DNA of 64,000 nucleotides from positions 7,508,556 to 7,572,555 of the forward strand of contig CM076261.1 in assembly GCA_038380795.1 (NCBI GenBank), given 5' to 3'. Positions 24,420 through 36,517 of this stretch are shown here, one piece after another. The notes beneath the pieces are model-generated. The model saw nothing but the letters and a program-made list of their open reading frames with translations. It was not told the origin of the DNA and did no database searches. Position numbers and translations under genes: made by a program. Origin of the DNA: Pyrocephalus nanus. Taxonomy: Eukaryota > Chordata > Aves > Passeriformes > Tyrannidae. Within the stretch, counting starts at the first letter, position 1, and each line of letters starts with the position of its first letter.

Positions 24420-24800
24420 CAAGGAGTAGAAGATAAACATATATACAAACATGCATATGAAAAAATGGGGCAAGGAAAAAGAAACTGTCTGGAAAGGATA
24501 ACTTTCTATTGCAGGAGGGTAGAGGAAAAGCAGATGCTAGGAGAGGCGTGGTTAGAACGGTAGCAGATTGGATGGCAAGGAGAGGAGCAGGCACAGAGCT
24601 TATTGATAAAGCCTGAGGTAAAAAATAACACAAAGAAACCTGGAGTGGAAAATTAGTAGTATTTGTAATATGGAGATGGTGACCACAATGTGGGGAGGAA
24701 AAAACTGAGCAAAGCTGAGAAGAAGAAAAGTGGATGGATTTAGACCACTTCAGTAAGGAAATGAGGATGAAGCGAGTGCAGTGCAAGCTGAGACACACCT
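24420..24800. other. Purine-rich segment beside CR1
   Basis: A+G-rich plus strand with words such as GGGGCAAGGAAAAAG and GAGAAGAAGAAAAG, starting directly at the CR1 tail. The 130-codon minus-strand frame over it (24406-24798) is Ser/Leu/Phe-rich and begins in the CR1 tail, which argues for compositional openness and not for a gene. Confidence 0.5.
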
Positions 24801-27082
24801 GTCATAAAAGAGAGGTGGCATGTCTGGAGTACACAAGTCAGGGCAATTGGGTTTGGGAGGAATCCTGTTTGGGAAAGGAAACTGTGCCAAGTTAGGGATG
24901 GGTAGTAAAAGTACTACTACTGTTACAGAGCTTAGCAGGATATTTACTAATGTGTCCTGCTAATTAGTTTGTACCTCCATAAGTGGACAGTACAAGGATA
25001 CTTGGGATTTTTTTTAAAATTTTAAAATATGTATAGAATAGAACAATGACTTTTTTTTTAATGATTAATTTACAAGTAATTTTAGGAACATTAGAATACT
25101 GAGTCACATAAAGTTTTCATCCTGAGCAGTCTTGGTAAAGGAATAGTGTAAAGTTAGCTCAAATATTATCCATCATACTGTTTAGAGGTGTCGTTTAATT
25201 AAATAATTAAATAGTTTGGGAGGAATTATTTCAAAACTTAAAAAAAAATTGCATGAAGAACTATGATGTTTCAAAATCATAGTCATGTCTTTTGTTTTCA
25301 GTGGGGTTATTTGTTGCCCTTCATCCAAAGTTAAATGCTTCAAAATGGCATTGTTCTCCATAGTTTCCAAAGCGATGGAATAATTTGTATGCTCAAAAAA
25401 GGAGCACAATAATACATACACATAAAAACTAGAGAGGAAGTTGGGAGAAAATACTCTTAAAGCAGTTCAGTTGATTTCCACAGTATAAATTTGTAGTTAT
25501 TTGATTAGTTTTATAATAATTAGGATATTATTAATGTGGGCATAACATCAGAGATGATTGATACCTCATTTTTTTCACTTCGGCTGCTCATGATGTGCTG
25601 AACACTATCACGTGAGAATATCATGGCATTGTCTTCCTAACAGTTACTATTTAGTAAGATGAATCAGCTTGCAGGATAAATATTTCTTCCTTGTTCCTCC
25701 GCAAATGTAGCATGGCTCCATCTCCCACTCTGTAACTCAAAAGAAAAATCGAAACCTGCCATTTTTACTATTGAAGTAGGTTTTTTTAATTTTTCAAGTT
25801 AGTGGTTCTGAACCACAGAGAAGTAATGTCTATTATTTTGGTCTTCTTTAACTCAAATCTTAGAGATTTACATTATCTCTGCTGGCATCTCTGTGTGATG
25901 CCTTTCCCCTCCCTATTAAAATTTTTAAAGAACTGCAAAGCATAAAGATGTTAAGATATTGTAGAAAATGTTTGGAAATTCTGTATAATTTAAGTACAAA
26001 GCATTTAAATGAAGGACTTGTAGTTTCAAGAATATTTTCAGTTAATATAGAAGTGCATAAGAATAAGTAGTTTACATGCATGTATGGCTACATTTGTTTT
26101 CATCCTTTGTGCAAGGGAAGGGTTGCTCCTTATCATAAAGGCAGTCTTTTTATCTTATTTAATATAAATGATCCATTTGTGTGGGGTGACAGAGCATCTG
26201 CCTAAAGTTTTGTGTGATCTGCAGACCTGTGGCTGTGTAAGGCAGTCATTCTGTAAAGGGTTGAGCCCATCATAATTTGTCTTAGAGTTCAAGAAGAGGT
26301 CACATATCTGTCCAAAGTCTAAAAAGTGTAAAATTTGAATATATGGATAAACTTACGTTCTTTTTTTGAGTTAATATTCTACATTAAAAACTGTTATTTG
26401 AAGGGTTTTACAGTACTGAATAGCTTTGTTTACTTGCTTAAGGAGAGATCTGCAAGGAAGAACTCCTATTTAAGCTAGGTCATTGTACTAAATAGCCACT
26501 GCTACAAACTTGTTTCTGCTGTCAGTTCAAATTCCTTCCCTGGCCATGCACAACTGTAAGATTTCAGATCTGTTGTACCATTTTATAAAGGCATTAATTT
26601 GCATGGTAGTTAATTGAGATTGCTCCACTGGCAACCATAAAACTGCTTTTGGTGAAAGACAGTGCTGCGGTGTGGTACTTACCTGGCTTAAGTGATTCAA
26701 ACTCCTCAGTATCCTAAAAAAAATAAATTATTCTGTCTAAAGAAAGCATAGGTGAAAAAGACAGAGAAATAACTTCCATACTTCAGTTGTGAAATCGTAT
26801 TTGGATATGTAGTGCTTGTGTTAAAGAATCTGCTTACCTGAGTCTCATGTGTTTAACAGTCTCTCAATAAAGGCATCATGTTTGTAATGAAAGATTGATT
26901 TTATGTAATCTTGATCTCTGGTAAGAAGACAACTTCTAGTATTAAACTATGCTAATAGTATTAAACTGCACTATATGCAGGTTTTGCTGAAATAATGCAG
27001 CTTACATTACCCTTTGGCATTGTGGCCATAGAGAAATGAATAATATTCCCTGAGGTATAAAAAGACAATAAAATACTGACTA

Positions 27083-27107
27083 TTCCAAGTACTTGTAATA
27101 CTTGGAA
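27083..27107. repeat. Short perfect inverted repeat (9-bp stem, 7-nt loop)
   Basis: TTCCAAGTA at 27083-27091 is the reverse complement of TACTTGGAA at 27099-27107, with the loop CTTGTAA. Flanks do not pair further. Probably chance. Confidence 0.55.
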
Positions 27108-28722
27108 TGAATTGGTGTAACCACTAACCTTAGTGACCTAAATCCTGAGTTTGCATTTTGAATGGCACTTCAACAGCCTTTAGTAGCATTTGAAACTTGA
27201 AAGTAATTAACTGTTCTTTCAGCATGGCTAAGTAAATGCCTTAGGATGCTCTATAAAAGTTCCATTTCATGTCTTGGTTCACAAAACAGCCTAATGATTT
27301 AAATTGATTCTAAATCATTCTGAGTCAAGTCAGAACTATTTCCAGACATGCTATATCACTGTATGAAACCATAGTTTATATACTTCAGGAAGAATAGTTT
27401 CAATAAAACTGCAGTATGTTTCTAGCCCAGTGATGACATCAGTTTGCCGTATATTTCTAATGCAGTGTTTTCCCTACTGATTTGAAAATGTAAACAATAG
27501 TCCTTATATACTGGAATCTACCACAATATATTAAGCTGTTTTTATGTCTGTTCCTATTAGTAAGTATTAGTAGACAACTTTGGACACATGCTGTTTTATT
27601 GCCCTTGTATAATTTTCTTCATTATAATAATCAATTAGTTTTGTTAGGATGAGAATATATGGTGATGATTCCTATCTTTGCAGTTTTGTAATGTCATATT
27701 CAGCAGTTGCTAACGGATCACGCAGATAGAAGTTTGTATACAAGTGCATGGTGCTAATTAGAAACACCATCTATCTGAGGCATAGCTAATCTTCAGTGTA
27801 CTTAGTGCTCTTTCTGTAAATTAAAAAAAGCATACTGTAGGATAATTACGTTTGTTGAAATAGCAATTCTTTTATTTCTCAGGAAATACTGACTTATTTC
27901 CAGAGTTCTTTTTTCCCTTTTGTTTCATTCTTTTATGTTCTTTGCTTTAACTGTGACTTTGAAGTCCTCGAGAAAATGATGAAATATATAAATTCAGCTT
28001 CTTGTCTGTTTGACTACCTATATCTCAACACATAGGGAAATGGTTAGCAGAAGAGGATAAATCTGAATCTAAAGCTTAGGGAAGACATGTCCCACATTCA
28101 TTACGTATTCTGTGTACCCTTAAGAAGGTGGCAGTGTTTGCTGATAGATATGTTAAGAATATTGGATCAAACAGTACCTTATTACAGTGGCCTGCTTTCA
28201 TTCTACTTGAATATATTTAACCAGTGGGAAGGTGAATTTTTTGCAGATGTGATGCATGAAGCAGCAGAGTAATTTAACCAGTAGGGAAAACCCCAATTTG
28301 TTATTTACCTTTAAAAATAGATGATATTTGTAAATTTTTTTGCAGTCTAATTTAAAATTAGATGCCCATCACATAATAAATAAAAATGGCTTTAAAATTT
28401 TGCTCACTTTTAAAATCTTTGGAGTCCAAACTGTCAGGATATCACATGCACGCTTGCTCTGTGATAGAGCATTGCTTTTATGTAGTAGTTAGTGAAAATA
28501 AGCCATTACATGAAGTAGAATCAAAGTTGTAGTAAAAACTCCAGAAATCCCCTAGCTTTCCTTTAGAAATTCCTTCATTTTAACCAGAGTATAGGACTTG
28601 AAAAATGACTATACTTATTCTGCTTACAGAGAAGTCTGAAAATATGAATTCTGAGTAGTTAAGTACATGAAGAGTGATGAATAAAAAATTCATTTTGTTT
28701 TTATGCAGAAATTACTGTTCTG

Positions 28723-28782
28723 ATTATGTCTAAGTATATATATATACATATATATATTATGTCTAAGTATATATATATATAC
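28723..28782. repeat. Tandem duplication with TA microsatellite
   Basis: ATTATGTCTAAGTATATATA begins at 28723 and again at 28756, a 33-bp period, each copy running into a TA array. This looks like replication slippage or a short local duplication that carried the TA tract. Confidence 0.75.
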
Positions 28783-29057
28783 ACAACATCAATTTTACCT
28801 TAAAAATGTTAGTTTTGAGTAGGAATAACGTTAACATCCAGGAAGAACTGTATTTGAACAGGAAAACCTGAGATTATCTTTCTTTTTAAATTGGAAGTTG
28901 CCATGTAATGTCTAATGAATGAAATTCCATTTGCACCTTATTTGAAGTTACGTGGTATAAACCAAAAGCTTCATGTTAAAACCTCCAAGTGCACAAGCAA
29001 AAGAGTGTGCATATTGCAGTTTAATGAAAATAAGTCAATCTGTCGTGGGGATTTCTT

Positions 29058-29080
29058 TATATATATATATATATATATAT
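29058..29080. repeat. (TA)n microsatellite upstream of the FN3-1 exon
   Basis: An uninterrupted TA array ends about 120 bp before the exon at 29204. It lies directly before the decoy acceptor at 29100. Confidence 0.85.
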
Positions 29081-29203
29081 TTCTTTATATTTTTATGCAG
29101 TCTTCAGCTCTAATATGGTACGAAACACATCGCTTACTTGAATGTTTTAGAAGTGGGAAAATTGCAAGTATAATCATTGCTTGTTCTTGTAACTGTCCTT
29201 CAG

Positions 29204-29497
29204 AGCCACCCGTTCCCATTGCTCCACCTCAGCTGTCCTCAGTTGGTGCAACTTACCTGTGGATACAGTTGAATGCCAATTCCATCAATGGGGATGGACC
29301 CATTATTCAAAGAGAAGTTGAGTATCGCACTTCAAGTGGAAGCTGGTATGACATACAACCTGTGGACTCCACAAGCTATAAGATTGGGCACCTGGATCCT
29401 GATACAGAATATGAAATCAGTGTATTACTTACAAGGCCAGGTGAAGGAGGAACAGGATCCCCTGGCCCAGCTCTTAAAACAAGAACGAAATGTGCTG
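29204..29497 (+). CDS. PTPRM: PTPRM exon: first fibronectin type III domain
   Basis: Internal exon of 294 nt, entered and left in phase 1. It finishes the Glu codon begun at 19320 and encodes [80 protein letters not shown] and [18 protein letters not shown]. It is a single complete FN3 module with the core Trp of strand B (TYLW), the Y-V/E-Y pattern and the [11 protein letters not shown]-strand motif. FN3 repeats act as the spacer stalk of the extracellular region. Acceptor TGTCCTTCAG at 29203, donor G|GTGAGT at 29498. The module is nearly identical to known vertebrate PTPRM and differs from kappa and rho at IGHLDP (both have LWHLDP) and at TYLW. Confidence 0.98.
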
Positions 29498-31003
29498 GTG
29501 AGTACTCAAAGGTGATAGGAAAGTTGTAAGCATCTTTCTAGGGCTGAAAGCAAAAGTTATTTCGCTAGCAGTTTTTACTATCTGTCTTAAAACCTGCAGG
29601 AATTTAAAACTGAATGTTTTTAAGTATAAGCTATTAACATTTTCCATCTGTGGTGACCTTGAAACTAACCTTCATTGCCACTGTAGTTTATAGGTTGCTT
29701 TCCTCTCTGGTGTGCACTGAGCTCTCTCCATTTCATTACACCCATCTCTTGCTGGTGTGTGTTTGAGTTTCAGGTTAGTTCATTCTTTCTATTTTTTTTT
29801 TTCCCTCTGGCTATTTTCCCAAGCTTGATTAAAATTTTGTTTGTTTTGGCTGAAGTTACTTTTTTACTTCTTTCAATGTCAGTCATATCAAACTTGTAGA
29901 TAAAGTGGAAGAAGATCCTTTGTAACAGCAAAAGCATTCACTGTTAAGTCTCAATTAGCAGATGAGGTTTAGCAAAGGACTGCTTTCTTGAGTGACTGAT
30001 AGCATGTCTTTTTAATAAATGAGAAAGTGTAATTGCTGGTGGGTTGTAGCAATCTTGGCTTCTGTTTTGGATGCTATAATTAATAGAGCTGACCTCTGAT
30101 TGTAAAAACATACAAAGCAGAGTAATTTTCAGTAAGAGTGGCAGTGATACTACTTTGGGATTCAGCTGATTAAAAAATAATATTACTTGGCGATTCAGGT
30201 GCTCAAAAATAATAGAGGATACTGTGACCTTAAATTTTTTTTGGTCATTAGTATTTTCCCCCATTATTTTGAATCTTCTTTCTGCTGCTGTAAATTTGGT
30301 GGAAGATAGGCAGGAGTGTACCTAGAGGAAATGGAAGTAAGCAAGTAGTATTAGCTTATTGTTCTTAGTCTTTCAAAGAATGACTTGGTGTTATTTGTCC
30401 TTTGAACAGGAAAAATTACATACTTCAACAGAAATAATTGTGTATTTCCAGTGCATGTGAAAGTACAGTTACGTGTTGTGAAGTCACTTGGCCACCTGTC
30501 AGTAACTAAATGGCATTTCAGTTAAATTGAATTGGTGTGATGTCAAACCCCAAATGAAATATAGCAGCTTTCAAAATCCCAGTTTTATGTTTTGAAGATG
30601 CAAGCTTGTACAAGTACTCACTCAGTGATTTTTTTTTCTTCCTTTCATTACTGGAAAGAAGCGTTTAATGAAAAATACCAAAAGCACTACGTCTAAGTTA
30701 TAATAATGGTTAAGTGTTTAGTTCTTGTAGGATTTTCTGCATTAGACTAAGGTTACTTTAACTTAGTCAACAGTGAAACAAAAATTAGTTATAGTTCCCT
30801 TCAGGAGGGTTTTGGAGTCACTGTGCCCTTTGTAGTAACGTATAATACCTGTCTAGACAAGGGAAGTTTGTTTTTAATACACAAATACTTCAGTTATTTT
30901 AAAATTAAAACAGTTTTTCTCATAGTTTGATCATCTGCTTATATGACTAGTTAATGCAGTAGTGGGTGCTAAGTGAGCCTGCCTGTACTAAAGGGTTAGA
31001 AAG

Positions 31004-31565
31004 CGTAGTGTGGTAACACCAGCCAGCAGCCAGGTACCGACAGAGCTCCTCACTTGGTCACTTCTGCCATGGGATGGGGAGAAAATGAAAGGTAAGAAGA
31101 CTCATGGATTGAGATGAAGACAGTGTAATAGGTGAAGCAAAAGCTGCACTTGCAAGGAAAACAAAATAGGAAACTTATTCACTGTTTCTCATTGGCAGGC
31201 AGATGTTTAGCCACTTCCTGGGAAATAGGGCCTTGGCACACATACTGATTACTTGACAAGTGCCATAACAGTTGGCATCCCCCCTTCCTCCTCCTTTCCT
31301 TGAGCTTTGATTTCTGACTGTGACATCATATGATATTGGGCATCCATTTGGTCAGGTGAAGTCAGCAGCTCCTGCTGTGTCCCTACCAGCTTCTTGTCCA
31401 CTTCCAGTATATTTGCTGGGGGAGTGGAATGGGAAAAAGAAAGCCTTGAGTCTGTGAAAGCACATTTAAAACATGGTATGTTATCAAGCTTGTTTTAGTT
31501 ACAAATCCAAAACACAGTGTCATACAGGCTGTATAAAGGAAATTAACTCCATCTCAGCCAGGCCT
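31004..31565 (-). mobile_element. Avian solo LTR, probably ERV-L-like, about 0.56 kb
   Basis: On the minus strand this reads as an LTR type I recognise from many bird genomes. The block near 31565 (CTGAGATGGAGTTAATTTCC on the minus strand) is the U3 start. A decayed CRE-like TGATGTCA (plus TGACATCA at 31321-31328) lies upstream of a lost TATA region. A degraded polyadenylation signal ATTACA lies at 31124-31129, followed by a CTTCATCTCAATC stretch. No gag, pol or env sequence flanks it, so it is a solo LTR left by recombination. Terminal bases are mutated and no clean target-site duplication is visible, consistent with age. The ERV-L class is from memory of the family, not a search. It runs antisense to PTPRM. 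Confidence 0.75.
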
Positions 31566-32687
31566 GGTAGAGAGTGAAATCCAGAATTTTACTTATATTT
31601 AGGAACATCATATGCTTTCTGGTCTTTTCAGTGGTACATACTGTTGATTAATAAAACATGCATTCAGTTTCATAAACCACTGTGTACTGGAATTATTTTA
31701 CTACCTGGTAACATCTTGTAATATATCAGAATTATTTGTGTTTTCATAAAGCTAAGCAGTAACCTTCTTAAATTAAAAGCAGAAAATGAAGTGACTGAAA
31801 AATGTAAATTGAATGATGATATTAAATCTGTCTCCACAAACTGGCTTTTTTATAGCAGAGTATCCTGCTTTGAAGGTGTAGTGGTTATTGGTTAACTGTT
31901 AGCAAGTGACATGCTAATAACTGGCCCAAGGGTTTGAAAAGAGATGCTGATAAACTAATGATGGTATAATTAAGCTGGGTAGGAGTAAAATAATGCCAGT
32001 CTCCAAAGCATACCATAGAATTAATAAAACAGGAGTCTTTAAGAGAAGAATCATTGCACCTTTTTAATTACTGAGGTAATTGTATGCTGCTTGCCTGTTC
32101 CCTAGGGGAAAATGGTGAACCACTTGGAGACTTGAAGCAGTATGCTAGGCATTCAGTAATCTTAATAGTTCTCCAAAGCATTTGAAATATGTTTTCATTT
32201 TAGCAAAATGAGATTTCAGAGGCTTGTAATAGACAAGTCTTATCTGTAACTTTACTAAATAAAAGCATCTATAATTAGAATGCAAAGAAAAAAAAAAATC
32301 TCTCCAGACTTGGTTGCATCACGCTCAGGGGAGCAGTTACTACTTTTGGAAGTGCTTTGCTTCCTTTTGTTGAAATATATCATAAATGTAAGTGTTATTT
32401 CAGCATAATGTTCAGGAAGGTCCAGGAATTACATTCAGGTCTGGATTAGACTTAACCAAGAATGTGGAGTTCAGGTTTGAAAAAGAGGAGTTTAATGGAT
32501 TTTGGCCATTGTAAACCACATTTGAGTCAGGCTTAGAAAAAAGGGGTTTTCTCATTTCAGGGTATGAAATGGAGGCCTTCCCAAGTTGTCTGGAATTTGA
32601 ATCACCAGTTACTGTGCTCAGAGCTCCCTCTTCCCACAACCTTCACATATGGTTGAACCTAGAAGACTGCTGCCAATTAAAATAAAA

Positions 32688-32699
32688 GGGGGGGGGGGG
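32688..32699. repeat. G12 homopolymer
   Basis: Run of 12 G after AAAATAAAA. Could fold with neighbours only weakly; simple repeat. Confidence 0.8.
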
Positions 32700-33173
32700 C
32701 ACATGGGAAGAAAATTCATTCAGACATAGGTACATGGCAGGACATTTCCATTATACAGTATATTTCAAATTACTTGAAGATACATTTTTAGGCTGGTATA
32801 AACTATTCCAGAATAGTCACCCACAATTGGAGCTATTTAGGGGCAGAGTATCAGAATGTTTCACACTTCAAGCACCGTTTTCTGAGGAACAAGACTCTTA
32901 GCCAGGTGTGAGGCTCGTAATGTCAATCACTGCTATAGAGAGCTTGGTCAGCTGTTGCTGGCAGAGAAATAGATGCACAAGTATTTGAACCAAAGAAATC
33001 ACCCCGTATGTGGGCATGTAACAGTACTTCGAGCAGCTCTGTCATATGGGATATAAGAAGTTTGAGGATCTGAAAATCAGTACTTATTAAAAAAAACACC
33101 CTCTTATCTCTTACTGAAATAGATTGGGAATCCTCTGGTGCCTGAAAAAGTCCTGAATCAAATCGTCTCTAAA

Positions 33174-33466
33174 TCACAGAATCATAGAATGGTTTGGAGT
33201 GGAAGGGACCTTAACATTTGTTTAGTTCCAGCCATCCTGCCGGGGGCCAAGACACCTTCCACTAGAGCAGGTTGCTCAGATCCCCATTCAACTTGGCCTT
33301 GAACTCTTCCTTCTCTGCCACAGCTTCTCTGGGCAGCCTGTTCCAGTGCCTCATCACCGTCACAATAAAGAATTTCTTCCTAACATCTAATGTAAACCTA
33401 CTTTCTTTCAGTTCAAAACCATTCCCCTTTGTCCTGTCACTACAGTTGTTGATGAGACCCACTCTT
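33174..33466 (-). mobile_element. CR1 LINE 3' end fragment (about 0.29 kb)
   Basis: The plus strand begins CACAGAATCATAGAATGGTT, then GGAAGGGACC, the reverse of a CR1 3' terminus. It continues through reversed UTR into the C-terminal ORF2 region. The minus strand encodes the recognisable block [20 protein letters not shown], followed by WNRLPREAV, within 33262-33462. It stops near 33466 (5' truncation). Relatively well preserved compared with the other copies, but only a stub. Confidence 0.92.
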
Positions 33467-33720
33467 ACCCAAAACCAGTAGAACTGGGCATAGTAAAACT
33501 TAGGTAGGTATGTTGAAGGATTAATGTTAGACTATTTTGTAATTTCTTCTTATCCATATCAATATTTTTGTGGGTAGAATTATTTCTTTCAGTTTTGTCT
33601 TTAATATGCATTGTATGATTCAAATTTTCATCTAGTATGTGTCCCTCCGCTCCAGTGGTGAGACAGTGCCCCAGTTGAAACACTCCTGCAAAATCCAGAA
33701 CTGCTAAATGAGCTCCTGAA

Positions 33721-33754
33721 TTTTTTTTTTTATTTTAATTTTTAATTTTTTTTT
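33721..33754. repeat. T-rich low-complexity tract
   Basis: T10 followed by TATTTTAATTTTTAA and another T run. Low-complexity sequence. Confidence 0.8.
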
Positions 33755-36139
33755 GCTATGGCCTCTCTAGTAGGAGACTATTTTAAAGCAATGTTGTGTC
33801 TTGAATCTGCTGGTGAACAGATACATCTTAAAGACGGCTACCTTGGGAAGAAAAGATAAAATAAAATCCTCTCTCTTGCTAAGGGAGGGAATTTTTAAGG
33901 CTCCCTAGGGAAAATGGTTGCTTTTTTCTCATAATTTTTCTTTTTTCACTGTGACATTTGGAATAATTCTTGAAAATTAGCATATTTTTATTTGCTGAAC
34001 CAGAAAATCTATTGGAAATTAAGAAAGTAAAAACCAAAAGACTGCAATATAAGTAACTTCTGATGAATTATCCCCAAACTGTGGGGATTTTTAACAGTCA
34101 GAACTCTACTTCTCTGTGCTGAGAAACAATTATTGCCCTGGAGTATTTGCAAAAACAATAACTGTCAATTTATCCAACAATTTTCATACTATGAAGTAAC
34201 AGGATTTTTTTAATTAACATAGTTGAATTTGCTGTCTCTTCTACCCCATCTCCTGATCTGTCAGGAGAAAAGCTGTTACTCCCAGTACAACTGAGCTCTT
34301 GAAACACAGCTTGCAGGTTTGTTGAAAAATGTCTGGTACTCCTAGAAGGCTTGTTACAATCTGTAAGAGCAGAGCAGAGGAACTCTTTAAATCCCCACTC
34401 TTGAAAAAGAATAATCTTTATTTTACTCATTTTGCTTACTGCCCTGGCTTCACCTGGATAAACTTTCCAGAGGCGTACAGATCACTTCACTAATTCTGTG
34501 CTGCACACTGGCAACCACTGGCATGGCAAAAAAAAAAAATCTACATGTGCCAGAATGCACTGATGGAATGAGCATCCTCTTCCCTCTGATCACTTAAGAC
34601 CTGCGTCAGGTTGCCACAGACAGAAGTATCTTTAGGCAAGTGGTACAGACCAGCAACTGTGTTGAAGCCTGCATGTAAATTCAGTGTGCTCAGGTATGTT
34701 AGACAGCACTCCATGGCACCACTTTCCTCCTGCCCCATAACATGGAACACTTACCAGGTCCTACAAGATAGACTGCCTGCAGCCCCTAGCGTACAACATT
34801 CTGAATACAAAGTCACTTTTGCAGTTGGTCTTCCCTGTTTTTTACCCTCCTATCTTCTTTTGTCATTAATTTTGTAGTTTGTCTCCTCCTTTTGTCAGTG
34901 TCCATGCCCTAGCCTTTCTTAAATCTCAGTGGTATTTACTGCTTATTTCCATGCCCTTCTCCATTCTATATCACTATTGGGAAAGATGAGTTCCTTCCTA
35001 AAAACTTCTTTGGGTTGACATGGCAGCTGCCTTTCCATGTCCTTGAAGGCTTCTTTGGATCTTTCAACTTTTTTGTCTCAAGAAAAGAGAAAGGATCTTA
35101 TTGTTACTGGGAATTTAGTTATTCCTTCTCATTGCTTTACCTTGGAGGACTGGCTGTGGAGAGGTTCAAATTTTTTTCAGGCATATAACAAAGTCTTAAC
35201 ATGGCTTCGTTTTGTGATCATAAGAAAATGTCAACTTGGAGCTGTACTGCAGGTTCTTTTCCACAGCTCTTTCTTAGAACTTAGCAATTTTCTCAGAAGT
35301 TTGAACCAGAGTTTTGCAGCTGTGTTGTATTAGAGCTAGACCTCAGGTCACAGACACCTGAACCCTGAGGAGGAGGGTTGCAGATACTGCACCATTTTAT
35401 TTTCCGCGGAAAAGTTCCATGATATTTTTAAAGTCCCCATTACTAACCTGAAACTGTAATAAACTTTAGTGGGAAGTTACATTGATTTATCAGTGCTAGA
35501 AGTCCACAGTGAACTTACATTCATTTATGGTTTTATTGTGAAAGTAATTGCCTACTGTATTGTCCTTTCTCCTAATGCCTTTCTGATACACAAACCATTC
35601 TCGTATAAGGTCTATTTTCTCATAAGAGTAAAAGCTAGTATTGAATTTTCTGCACTGTAGCAGGCAAATTTCAGCTTTTGGATGTGCAGAAAGTAAACTG
35701 ATAGACTTTCATAGAATTCCAAGAAAACACTACAAAGTGCATGTCCATGTCTCTGTGTCACTTGTCACTTACTTCTGATGAGGAAACAAAAATTCACATC
35801 TTCTTGTAAAGGGCCGTACAGAAAACACAAACAGTGTTCAGCTGTGACTACTGTATGAAAATTCTTCTTTGGCAGCCACTTGACTGGAAGGAACTCCCCA
35901 TGTTTTTCCTTACGAAGATGATTTCTCTGATGATGTCTTACAAAAAAGCCTTCCCTTGTGTTACTGGAAATCTTTGGTCAAGAACAAAACCCAAATAATC
36001 CAAATTCCTCACATAAAAGATCTTTTTAAATTCAGTTCTCCTCCTCTTTGTCTCACAGGCTAAAATGTCCCCTCTGGGAGTCCTTTAAGTCCCTAAAAGG
36101 GAAAGAAAGAAAAAAAAAAGTGCAGTAAGTGACAGTGAC

Positions 36140-36517
36140 TGCAACTGCAACAAATGTCAGTCCTGTCTTCAAGAAGGGCAAAAGGGAAGACCCAGGCTGA
36201 GCAGCCTCACCATAATCCCTGGGCAGGTGGTGGAACAAGTAGTCCTGGAAACCATTTCCAGGCACATAAAGGACAAAAACATAATCAGGAGAAGTCAGCA
36301 TGGATTCACAGAAAGGAAGTCACACTTGATGAATATGATAGCCTTAAGTGATTAAATGGTTTGGGTAGGTGAGGAGAGAAAAGAAGAGATACTTAAAAGT
36401 TATCTGGAGAGCATACCAGATGCTCTGGTTGAGCAAGGGTGGTTGGTGGAGAGGGCAGTTGGACCAGATGAACCAGATCCTTCCTGTCTCAGCCTTTCTG
36501 TGTTTCTGAGTTTCTGT
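36140..36517 (+). mobile_element. CR1 LINE, RT fragment joined to 3' tail by internal deletion
   Basis: From about 36140 the plus strand matches the RT region of CR1 ORF2: CTGTCTTCAAGAAGGGCAAA (the 'PIFKKG' block), CTGGAAACCATTTCCAGGCA, then CAGCATGGATTCACAGAAAG (the 'QHGFT' block). Around 36360-36430 it leaves the RT region and resumes at the extreme 3' end (GAGCAAGGGTGGTTGG ... TTGGACCAGATGAACC) with a tail of decayed 8-bp repeats (TTTCTGTGTTTCTGAGTTTC). More than a kilobase of normal CR1 sequence is absent between the two parts. A GGTTGG-containing unit near the 3' end is partly duplicated. No intact frame. Confidence 0.87.

Larger units (their letters stand above)
19321..29203 (+). other. 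PTPRM: PTPRM intron between Ig and FN3-1 exons (9.9 kb)
   Basis: GT-AG intron of 9,883 bp. It contains a 1.3-kb minus-strand CR1 (about 19.96-21.26 kb), a purine-rich segment after it, a short plus-strand CR1 (24.23-24.42 kb) followed by another purine-rich segment, short hairpins, and TA microsatellites at 28.7 and 29.06 kb. The rest is AT-rich and featureless to me. Donor GTATTT is weak. The acceptor AACTGTCCTTCAG ends at 29203 and competes with a good AG at 29100. Confidence 0.85.

Noticed and set aside
24406..24798. A 130-codon minus-strand frame
   Set aside because: It starts in a CR1 tail and runs through a purine-rich tract. Ser/Leu/Phe-rich translation is explained by composition.
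28915..29529. A 204-codon plus-strand open frame, the longest in the window
   Set aside because: Its last part is the FN3-1 exon. The first part is intron, including the TA microsatellite read as alternating Tyr/Ile and a decoy acceptor. The true exon starts at 29204 in phase with 19320.
34170..34877. Cluster of open frames on both strands in a moderately GC-richer stretch
   Set aside because: No domain, no splice or retrocopy signature, and frames on opposite strands overlap. Left unannotated.
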